Origin: Trametes villosa
Taxonomy: Eukaryota > Basidiomycota > Agaricomycetes > Polyporales > Polyporaceae
Length of the DNA stretch: 64,000 bases
NCBI GenBank assembly: GCA_002964805.2
Contig: PUDQ02000001.1
Coordinates: 2,876,001 to 2,940,000 of the forward strand
Direction: 5' to 3'
Part shown: positions 55,763-64,000 of the stretch, piece after piece
Layout: each line of letters opens with the position of its first letter
Position numbering within the stretch: the stretch's first letter is position 1
Program-made: the position numbers and the translations under genes
The notes under the pieces: model-generated
Seen by the model: only the letters and a program-made list of their open reading frames with translations
What the model was told of the DNA's origin: nothing
Databases searched by the model: none

Positions 55763-58700
55763 GGCTGCTACAGTTCGAAACGGCGCGCTCAATTGCGTTC
55801 GGCCGGAGGCAAGGGGAGAGACACGCACAGAGTTGCGAGCGATGAACAAGAACAGGTACGAAGGCGGCAAGAGCGTTCTGGGATTCCGAGCGGGGTTCTT
55901 CCCCTGGGCACTCCGATGGCATACCGCGGGCGCGGGCGTAGGTCAGCATTGCTTGAACAGCGGGGCCGCATGTCGGACACCATGGGAAATCCGCGAAGAG
56001 ACTGGAGGGAAGGCTAGTAGTAGGGACTAGAGCAGTAGCGGTGGGGTGTTGGGCATGCGATGAGCTTGGAAGTGGCGAGGGGAAGTGACCGGGAGAGTCG
56101 AGAGCCATAGAGCGATCCATGCTGCAGAGCTAAGCGAGGATAGAAGACGAGACGAGGGCAGATTATGAGAGCGGCACTGTACGGAGAGCACCAAGGGGCC
56201 GCATATATACAGTGGCTGAGCGCCGAGCCTGCCAGATGCCATCGGCGCAACGAGTAGTACTGGCGGCGCCGCAGCCACCGTCGAGAGCGTTAGTTATCGG
56301 CGTCTTGCAATGGATCTTGATGCCCGCCCATGGTAACGGTTGAGGTTCGCCGTCCTTTGCGTCAACTCATGATGTTGTCTGCATCGCTTGCGTCCTATGG
56401 ATATCGGCCTCAGCTGCATGCGAGTGCGCGCGAAGAGTCGCCGGGTCAAAGACGCAGTAAGCCACTGCATTTCTGGAGCTGGATTCCCCTGCATCCTCAG
56501 CAGCAACAACACAGGCAGCTACACGGAGAGCGGATCGGAGGACGTACGTGCCCAGACATCGCGGCTTTTCCCCTTCGCGCCCTTCGCCCTGGATATGAGA
56601 GGGACGCGAGGCCGTTATTCCGCGATTCGGATTTACAGAGGGATCCTGAGGCCCTTTCATATTCTTCCTGTCATTCTAGTGTGCCGGGCGATGCCCGCAA
56701 TTGGCGCACCACCTTGTGTTCGTCTCATGAGCTGTGCGTGTCGGGTATGATAGCATGGATGAGTGTCAGCGGGCGGTGGAGTGGATCCCGTAGGTGCAGA
56801 TCTGCTGCGACCCATAGTCGTGCCGTTCATGATGGATCTATAAAGTGGACAGCGATGCCGGTGTCGTGGTATACGGCTATCTTGACGCAGCAGGTGAAGA
56901 GGCTGAGGTTAGGTTGAGGAGACAAATGCAACAGACTCAATGCGACGCCCTGATCAACCGGCGCCTCGGCGCTTTCCTCTCGCCACCATGATCATCACTT
57001 CAAGTCGCCTCAAGCGCACCGCAGTCGAACATCTGGATATGTTTCCCTTTCCTCGGCGATTCTCCGAGTCGCCTTGTTGAAAGGGCTTGTAGTTGCCGAG
57101 ACCTCTTTCGGCACAGCAAAACCGAGGGACCAAGACAAGGAGTTGCAGTTGGCTCCCGCATGCATGCACGTACGTACAGCTGCACGACCCTCCGATCCCA
57201 CAGTATGTGGATGGTATGCGAGTTCTCCCCATCACTCTTACAAGAGCCCGTCCAATTCATCGCCGGTCGACGTGAGCTGTGAGCGGTTTGGCCACCGCAT
57301 CGCAGTTGCGATAATTGATTTGGCGCGACAGATCCCCAACGAATTCGAGCCTCGAGGATGCTGCGTTCCGGTCTCGCCTGCGGCGACGGGCGCAGACGAC
57401 GTAGCGAATCGAGGTCCCTTGTAGAGCCCACGCCGGATTGTGGACGCCCATCCGCCACCCCAGTACTTCGGATCCTGCGCCACCCTCTGTGTTGTTTGGG
57501 GTAAGGCGGTGCCTTCGGTTTCGACATCAAGCTCAAGGCGCTGTTCTGTGCAAGAGAGCGCTCTTGTGTCCTTTGCGCAGTCGTATGCCAGCAGACGGCT
57601 CTACGGGGGCACCTACTTCTTCCGGCATATGAGCATTCACACAACGGTGACTGCTCAACCCAGGACAACAGTTGCACAAGGCATGCTCCGACACAGCCTC
57701 TAGATCTTGACCTTGAGATTGCACAACCTCTTCAAGCTCCAATCATGCCGGCGGCCGTTCTCCGGGTGGTTCGGGCATCGATGGAAGCAAGACGGGGACG
57801 TCGAGGAGACGCACACGCATCCGTGGAGCGTTTGTCGCACCCTACCAGGAAATGTACCGTCAACGACCGGAGGTGACTGTTTCATCCAACGGGATAGCTA
57901 GTTGTGTTTGACGTCCACCTGCAGGAATTGTTCTCGTGCAACCGCACAGGGTCGTATCCCGAGGTGCCCGCTGGCGAGCGCAACAGGTGTCGGGAGTCGG
58001 AGAGCTTCACATCAAGTTGCAATCGAAGGCGGGCACGCTAATGATGTGGTCCAGCTAGTCATTCTCTTCAGCAATTCATGTCGTGCTGCGCTGTCCTTGC
58101 AGAAGCTCACCTCTCGACGTCTTCGACTGGTCCGGCGTGGAGTGCGTGTCAGAATTCTGATTTCTTCTCTCTTTTCCTGTCTGCTTCCGATAGCTCTGGA
58201 CCTGCGATGATTCCAGCTGCGGGGCCAGTGCCTGGGGTTGCTTTCGACCATCCGGTGTCCGTTTCTGCCGATGGTAGCAAGAGCTCTGTGTCCTCGCATG
58301 CTGAAAATGCCGATCATACTGCAGCAAGGGAGAGAGATATCAACGGCCGCGGAGTGTCGAACGTAGGAACTTGAATACATGTACTTTCAATACCGGGAAC
58401 GAGATCACTGCGATCGACACCGCCGACTTTCACAATTATACTGCGAGAACTTGAACATTGCGTTAGGAGACAGACTGAAATGTTATCGTTGGTCGATAAG
58501 CCATCATAGTCTGGTGCAGCGAGAGTTGTAGTACAAACACAAGGCGCCCTCCCGGCGCGTCTAGCGCCTTTCCTCCCACCATCTCCCCTCATCGCCCTCG
58601 CCTCACCGTCATGAAACACACAGAAATGATGATACAATGACAGCTAGCCTTGCTGTTGTCACTTGTGTTGCGAGTGGTTTGCACTGCGGCTGGTCGGCCA

Positions 58701-59511
58701 TACTACACTGGCATACCATTCCTCGGCCTCCTCGGTGATTATTGTCTTGCCGGAAGTTCTATGTTTTAATATGGCACTGTGCGACTACTGTGAGTACCAG
58801 CAAGTGAGGTATCATAGAGTAGAACGATAACAGTGCGAACGCAGCGCACATTGCGGCGAAGGTGAGTAGAGTTTGTTGCGGCGCTTTCGATTCTACTGAA
58901 CTTACCTTCAAGCACGGCGTGGTAGTGCGCTGTTGTCGCATTCAGAAGACGTTCTCAGCTGACAAGTCGTTTGTTGGAGAACACCAGACAGGGCATCCAT
59001 CTCGGACCTAACCATCTTCAGACCTGTTGACTACGGCCGCCAGACGTGGCCGAAGTGTCCATCGCCCCACCTCGCCCCCGGTACGCGCAGGAGGGAAGCG
59101 CATACTGGATACACCGCTCAGCGCATCTTCATGATGCGTCCTCTGTCTCACTCACCGCTGAACGCCACAGTCATCTGCAGCAGCCAGGCTACCCGCACAG
59201 TTATGCGGCGGGGGAAGTATCCCATGGCGCATCTCTTCCAGCCCTGTCATGGGTTAATGATGGTCGGTTGTATGCGTACACTGGCGAATCCACTCGCGTT
59301 CGCCGCAACCTTCTAATTGTGCCACAGACAGCTGGGAACTGTCAAGGCTAGTTCTCATACAGACGAACGAGGGCTAGAGAGTATAAAAGCCCTGCTTGTG
59401 CGCTCTATGTCTGCAGCGAACACCACCGCTATCTTTACCACTCGACCTCCGACATCTCGCTCCCCAGCACTATACGCTCTCATCGCCCCGACCGAACCAC
59501 TCAGACATACC
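55763..59511. other. long stretch without a supported gene
   Basis: 3.7 kb, the longest gene-poor stretch in the window. Many short frames on both strands; none gives a splice-consistent protein with a family signature. A frame around 58060-58374 vaguely resembles the end of a DUF6534 protein but cannot be extended. A hydrophobin promoter occupies the right end. Confidence 0.45.
59382..59388 (+). promoter_or_regulatory. TATA box of hydrophobin 1
   Basis: TATAAAA 130 nt before the hydrophobin start codon, fitting a strong, regulated promoter as usual for hydrophobins. Confidence 0.65.
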
Positions 59512-59974
59512 ATGTTCGCCAAACTCGCCATCTTGACCATGTTCGCCACTCTCGTGGTCACCACCCCGATGCCGCAGTCCGGGACGGCAGCCCAATGCAG
59601 CGCTAGCTTGCAGTGCTGCAAGGTCGTTCAGGACCCCAACGACCTTGGGCTCTTGGCATTTGCCGCGTCCCTGGGTATCCCCATCGATCCCGCCGCAGAA
59701 GGGCCAATCGGTGTCAGCTGCGACCCCATGGTGACCGGAGGACCGACGTGGTGAGTAATGCATCATGTTCTTATGCACAACAGAGGACAGAGTCACTGAT
59801 GTGCGCTCTGGGCTTTACAGCATTGATCAGCCGGCGTGCTGTTCCGGCCAGTCCTTCGGTGCGCCCTAATCGTTCTCCTTTTCTCCATACCGCGCTACGA
59901 GGCTGACCACACTGAAACCGCGTTCTCCAGACGGCATCTTCACCCTGGAGTGCGTGCCTGTGCGTTTGACGTAG
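59512..59974 (+). CDS. class I hydrophobin (hydrophobin 1)
   Basis: Small secreted amphipathic protein that coats aerial hyphae and spores. Exons 59512-59750, 59821-59858 and 59931-59974 give 106 residues. A signal peptide (MFAKLAILTMFATLVVTTP) is followed by the eight-cysteine pattern: one Cys, then LQCCK, VSCDP, TCID, ACCSG and LECVP. Two introns lie after the fifth cysteine region, splitting the exons exactly as in hydrophobin 2. The spacing between the third and fourth cysteines is typical of class I. The fifth Cys codon is split by intron 1. Confidence 0.95.
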
Positions 59975-60871
59975 ATGGGAGTACTACTCAGCCAGCCACA
60001 TCCGACCCAGGCTGTTACCACGAAGTTACTCTTCGTTCTCGGCTCGCGTGCTGAGGTCTGGGGAAATTGGACAGGATGGGATCGTCGCTATAGCAGTTGC
60101 GCTGGAATGTAGTCGCGATGCAGTGGACCTAGTTTCTCGCGTCTTCCGATGTTCGACGTCGTCATTACACAATAAACCCTCACTTGGAGAGATTTCGTTA
60201 TGGGCCGCAGAGAGTGCAGCGGGAGGCTGACCGGTCAGCGGTCAGCCTCCCAGTCACTACATAACCTGACCTCCGCGCCCATCCTCTCCTTCTTCCAAAC
60301 CACCACCTTCTCCCTCCGAAACCCGGTGCTGGACACGGTCAAGGTCGTCTGGGCCCGCGCGGCCTGGCTTCCGCGACTTGCTCGATGGATGCCGACGATG
60401 CATCGACAACTCCGAGGACCAGACGCCCTTCGGGCTCGGCCGCGCTGGCCGTTGTCGTCGGCGCACTCGGTGGGGCCATCGGCGCGGGCGGGCGTTGGGT
60501 GTCGAGGTGGTGGATCCTGCCTGGAGATGGGGCAGAGGCTGGGGTATTTCTCGGGGATAGCGCAGGCCTCATCGTGGCCCCCGGGTCCAGTACCCGCCTT
60601 ATGCGGGGAAGCTAACTGCGCTGTAGTCGTCTTTCGCTGTAGTAGTTTATTAATGCAACCATTGGCAAGCTGAAGTGTGTGTGGGCAACGATGTGCCCTA
60701 TATAGAGAGTGCTAGAGAAAAGGTACTCCAACCTGTACAGCTACTTACTTCTACTCTAGTATTCCGTGAGTCTCGGAGAACCCACGTGCTGAGCAACGCG
60801 CCAAAATTTGGCGCGGAACGCGTCGGACGGTGCCCGGTCTCTTGCTCGCTGTCCCCATCCCCGCCGCCGTC
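59975..60871. other. intergenic, contains a hairpin
   Basis: About 900 nt between hydrophobin 1 and EF-Ts. It contains the inverted repeat at 60221-60251 and several unrelated short frames in a GC-rich part (60380-60615). No gene is supported. Confidence 0.5.
60221..60251. repeat. perfect 11-bp inverted repeat with 9-nt loop
   Basis: GGGAGGCTGAC at 60221-60231 pairs with GTCAGCCTCCC at 60241-60251. The loop extends a nested palindrome (GCTGACCGGTCAGC). No T-tract follows, so not a bacterial-type terminator; role unknown. Confidence 0.8.
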
Positions 60872-61909
60872 ATGTTCGCTGCCCGCCGCGTCGCCTTCGC
60901 CGCCCCCGCCCGCCTGTATTCTACAGCGCCCCCGGTCAAGCCCTCCGTTAAGCTGATTGCTGAGCTCCGCAAAGTTACCGAGGGTGTCTCTCTCACCAAG
61001 GCCCGGGAGGCGCTCGCTGCCAGCAACAATGACCTTCAAGCTGCACTCCAATGGCTCGATGCCGACCGGGCAGCAACTGGCGCGGCCAAGGTTGCGAAGC
61101 TCGCCGACCGCCACGCGGGGCAGGGCCTTGTCGGCGTGCAGGTGCTCTCTCCAGGGGCACGGGCGGGCGCCGCTGGCGCGGTGCGCGCAGCGATCGTCGA
61201 GCTCAACTGCGAGACGGACTTCGTGGCGCGGAACGAGCTGTTCGGGAAGCTCCTCAGCGACATTGCGCATACCGCTGCGTTTCTCGCGGAGCCCGCACAG
61301 GGCGGGCGGTTCATCGAGTCTGTCTCGGTTGACGCGCTGAACGAGGCGCCGCTCCTCGACCACCTCAACCCGCAGGCGTCGTCCGGGTCGCACGTCACCG
61401 TAGGAAACGCGGTGCGCGATCTTGTCACGAAGGTCGGGGAGAAAGTCACCCTCCGGCGCGCCGCGGCGGTCGCGCGCGACCCCTTCCCCGCTCAGCAGCG
61501 GCACCTCGGCCTGCGCGTCTTCCCATTCCTCCATGGCTCTGTCACGGTCCCGACGAACGGCACCAAGGGCACCCTCGCGCTCCTAGCGCTCAAGTCTCCC
61601 CAGCTCCCCTCCCTGATCGCGTCGGACGAGTTCCAGCAACGGTTAGCGGCGCTGCAGCGGTCGCTTGGCCGCACGATCGTCGGCTTCCCCACGACGGCTG
61701 TACGCGCGCAGAACGGCGAGCGGAACCCCGAGGCGTTGTACGCACAGCCCACAGACATGTTCATGGACAAGCAGGGAAATACTATCGAAGAGGAGCTGCG
61801 CTTCTGGGGGCAAAAGCATGGTTTGGTCGGCGAGGGGGCGGAGGACGGCGGGATCGAGGTGCTGGAGTTCGAGAAGTGGGCGGTCGGCGAGTCGTTGGGG
61901 AGCAACTAG
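60872..61909 (+). CDS. TSF1: mitochondrial translation elongation factor Ts
   Basis: Guanine nucleotide exchange factor for mitochondrial EF-Tu. Single exon, 345 residues from the ATG at 60872. The first ~25 residues (MFAARRVAFAAPARLYSTAP) look like a mitochondrial presequence with an RLYST cleavage context. The N-terminal UBA-like domain follows (LIAELRKVTEGVSLTKAREA, NDLQAALQWLD), then the EF-Ts signature (AAIVELNCETDFVARNELF) and the dimerisation/core part with GNAVRDLVTKVGEKVTLRRA. An in-frame ATG at 60830 would extend it by 14 residues and spoil the presequence, so I prefer 60872. Length is normal for fungal members. Intron-free, unlike most neighbours. Confidence 0.95.
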   Translation: MFAARRVAFAAPARLYSTAPPVKPSVKLIAELRKVTEGVSLTKAREALAASNNDLQAALQWLDADRAATGAAKVAKLADRHAGQGLVGVQVLSPGARAGAAGAVRAAIVELNCETDFVARNELFGKLLSDIAHTAAFLAEPAQGGRFIESVSVDALNEAPLLDHLNPQASSGSHVTVGNAVRDLVTKVGEKVTLRRAAAVARDPFPAQQRHLGLRVFPFLHGSVTVPTNGTKGTLALLALKSPQLPSLIASDEFQQRLAALQRSLGRTIVGFPTTAVRAQNGERNPEALYAQPTDMFMDKQGNTIEEELRFWGQKHGLVGEGAEDGGIEVLEFEKWAVGESLGSN

Positions 61910-62775
61910 CTTGCTTACCCTCTCATCAGGTATGCTTGAACTACTATAACGACCTGCACCCTCGCCAGTGTCCTTACCTCCTCACGCCCAGGTCCAGTGC
62001 ACATACATATAACACACAAGTATAATCTCATGTATAATACTCGCATTCATCATCAACTCACAACTCAGCATGCAACGTTCCTCCAGTAGCGAAGAACTCG
62101 TAGCGACCCTCGTCCTTAGACTTTGCTGATCAGCACTTCCCAGCGACGAACAGGAGATTGATCCGTGCTGCTAAGTCAGTCGCGCATTCCGGAATAAGCC
62201 TACACTGATGGCGAACCGACTACCGGCCAACAGAACTTGCGCGGGTCTCACCAGGTATCTCGAGACCCTAACGTTTGGTGTTTCAAGCACGACGAGAGCG
62301 ATCTTTCTCCAGTGTGCGTCGGTGCTTCCGTTAAGGGACGACGTACTTGCGAGGTCATGGCTGCACGTCCACCAAGCAATGCAAGGTCGAACCGAAGGCC
62401 ATGGACCTGGCGATACCTGGCGGGAAGGAAGCAAGAGCGTGGCAGCTGCAGGGGGACTCCGATCCTCTACAATACCAGGCGGAGGACCTCAACGCGGTCA
62501 CGTGGCCCCACCGGCTGCGAAATGGCGAGAGGCCCCGAGCAAGGGTGTGGGTGACTCTCGGATGTACCGTCTTGAGGCAGCTTCAATGTCACGCAACTAA
62601 TATGAGCCTACGCAGGCAGTATAATATGAGGATACCAAGCACAACGGAACTCGCAAACACCTCCCCCGCCACCGCCCCCGCCCGTCCATCTCTCCGCATT
62701 CTCATCGCATAGTCCGATCACAGTCACAAGCGGGTATAGAGTCTAGTAAGACAGCGTGTATGGATGGCTGCCCGT
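61910..62775. other. intergenic between convergent genes
   Basis: About 870 nt between the EF-Ts stop and the hydrophobin 2 stop. AT-richer at 61960-62060. Overlapping plus-strand frames at 62208-62712 lack any recognisable motif. No gene called. Confidence 0.5.
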
Positions 62776-63240
62776 CTAGTTCACGTTGACGGGCACGCAG
62801 CCGAGGGAAACGGGGCCGCCTGTGAATTCCAGACAATCAGTCAGCACGGAGCGAGAGAAGGAAAGGGCCTGCACAACGCACCGACGTTGTTGTTCTGGCA
62901 GCACGCGGTCGTGCCAGTGCTAAGGTTGGGCAGGCGTCAGCTGCATGTTTGCGCTCCTGAACGATGGAACAGCTCACCAGGAGTTGGACCCGAGGGCACC
63001 GATGACCGTGACTGGGGTGCACTGGACGCCGACCTGGACATTGGTGTCCTGGAGGCCGACGCCGAGGAGGGCGACGATCGCCTGAAGCGGGGGCGGCAGA
63101 TCGCTGGGCTTCTGGATTTCGTTGCAGCATTGGATGGGGCCGGTGCTGCACTGGGAAGCAGCGGCGGCACCCTGAGGCACCGGGGTGGCGGCCGCAAGGG
63201 TAGCGAGGAGGGCGGTGAAGACGGCGAGCTTGGCGAACAT
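62776..63240 (-). CDS. class I hydrophobin (hydrophobin 2)
   Basis: Exons 63240-62978, 62919-62882 and 62819-62776 give 114 residues. Signal peptide MFAKLAVFTALLATLAAATP, then the eight cysteines: SQCSTGPIQCCNE, VQCTP, SCTGT, ACCQN and LGCVPV. Exons 2 and 3 are 38 and 44 nt, identical in length to those of hydrophobin 1, and the signal peptide begins with the same MFAKLA, so the two are paralogues. The second intron has its donor at 62881 (GTGCGT). Sequence between the cysteines has diverged considerably, so the duplication is not recent. Confidence 0.95.
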
Positions 63241-63377
63241 GGCTGATATGGTTGGTTGGGTGGTTGGTAGTGAAGTGAAAGAATGTGTGTGTTTAGCTGG
63301 GTAGCTAGGCGAGAGGCTGAGGAACGAATGTGAGTAGCGGTGGTGTTCGCTGAGGATGGAGGGTGACCCGTGCGGGC

Positions 63378-63384
63378 TTTTATA
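63378..63384 (-). promoter_or_regulatory. TATA box of hydrophobin 2
   Basis: TATAAAA on the minus strand 138 nt before the start codon, within a TATAAAAGCCC context also found before hydrophobin 1. Confidence 0.65.
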
Positions 63385-63600
63385 CCGCGCAGACTCTCGT
63401 CCGGGCGGATGGCCTTGCAGAACTTCGCCCAATGACGGCGTTCCGGGCGAGTTGCAGGCGACCGGGCGCGGCGATAGATTTGCTAGTGCGATGTTGACCT
63501 TCATTTGCCCGCTACGAGGGCGTAGCGAGACGTGCTTGGGCTTCCCGTGGCTGCGCGACCGTACAAAAATTTTCTCGTCAAAGCATCCTGGGGCTTCCTA

Positions 63601-63654
63601 GTGCCATCATGAATGCGTAGCGTTCATGATGACACTACGCATTCATGATGACAC
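63601..63654. repeat. hairpin with 20-bp arms and internal repeats
   Basis: GTGCCATCATGAATGCGTAG (63601-63620) pairs with CTACGCATTCATGATGACAC (63635-63654), one mismatch, loop 14 nt. TCATGATGACA occurs twice and TCATGAATGC-type words recur, so the unit is made of alternating inverted and direct repeats. Confidence 0.8.
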
Positions 63655-64000
63655 GACGGTGACGTGCGTACGCCGTGGCTGTCGCGCATCGCAAGGACGA
63701 CGGCGTTCAACGACTGCTGCTCACGGGGAAGGTGTGTCGGTCCATACAAAACTTCCGAAACAGGACGCACGTGAGAGCGACGTCGCCGATTCACGTCATG
63801 CACTGGAGGATGTGTCTGAAACTCACCGCTCGAGCTTTGCCATATGCCATAAGAGACGAGGACGCTCTAATACCGCGCGAGGGCTTGGCGGCATGCATGC
63901 TTCGGAGTTTCTGGACAACCTGCGTGAAGGACAGCAGCTCTCCGCGATTACCTTGCCCATGCGAGGAAGATCGCCGCGTATGTTCTTGAGCGGAGCCTCC

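Larger units (their letters stand above)
63241..64000. other. hydrophobin 2 upstream region, no further gene
   Basis: Contains the hydrophobin 2 promoter and the hairpin at 63601-63654. Frames at 63356-63601 and 63675-63989 show no motif. Confidence 0.5.

Noticed and set aside
57000..57677. 225-codon minus-strand frame
   Set aside because: No motif and no consistent splice partners; overlapping frames on plus are equally open.
58060..58374. Possible DUF6534 C-terminal exon
   Set aside because: FSNSCRAALS resembles the family's closing signature only loosely, and no upstream domain exons could be found.

Overview
This is a GC-rich nuclear segment from a filamentous basidiomycete (Agaricomycetes; a polypore-like wood or litter fungus is my inference). 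The evidence is genes cut by many 46-65 nt introns with GT...AG ends, DUF6534 membrane proteins, class I hydrophobins, a Zn2Cys6 regulator, repeated P450 genes and a membrane-anchored aspartic protease. Gene models were spliced by hand; where exon boundaries were worked out, phases were checked to close.

Layout. 1-1044 (+): 3' part of a ferroportin-like iron exporter. 3467-1304 (-): DUF6534 protein. 4559-4630: tRNA-Cys(GCA). 4742-6473 (+): mitochondrial processing peptidase alpha. 8081-6632 (-): F-box protein. 12766-8742 (-): BRCA2/Brh2 recombination mediator with many FxxA motifs. 14642-13259 (-): alkaline ceramidase. 16099-17035 (+): one-TM protein. 18204-31238: three P450 genes, TRM6 and the UCS myosin chaperone (UNC-45/She4). 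31658-36315 (+): class I myosin. 38648-36713 (-): coiled-coil protein. 39836-38937 (-): riboflavin synthase. 40018-40328 (+): small TM protein. 41497-40469 (-): secretory-type one-TM protein. 44319-42059 (-): aspartic protease. 46019-48053 (+): taxilin with an embedded SUMO-like domain. 50426-48381 (-): UDP-GlcNAc pyrophosphorylase. 52302-54070 (+): GH5 exo-beta-1,3-glucanase. 55762-54972 (-): Zn2Cys6 factor. 59512-59974 (+) and 63240-62776 (-): two hydrophobins flanking mitochondrial EF-Ts (60872-61909, +).

The most informative region is 20.1-29.3 kb. A segment running from intron 10 of the first P450 to about codon 52 of the UCS gene was tandemly duplicated. Copy A (20101-25621) holds P450-2, TRM6 and a truncated UCS 5' end. 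Copy B (25623-29271) holds a P450-1 last exon, P450-3 and the 5' end of the intact UCS gene, but has lost TRM6 except its first codons. Each copy therefore keeps one partner of what was a divergent TRM6/UCS gene pair, and the P450 was gained.

Links between genes. The UCS chaperone lies next to a myosin I, a client class of that chaperone. Chitin precursor synthesis (UAP1), glucan remodelling (GH5) and hydrophobins are all wall or surface functions but show no operon-like organisation. Most remaining genes are housekeeping. Stretches over 300 nt without a supported gene are listed individually.
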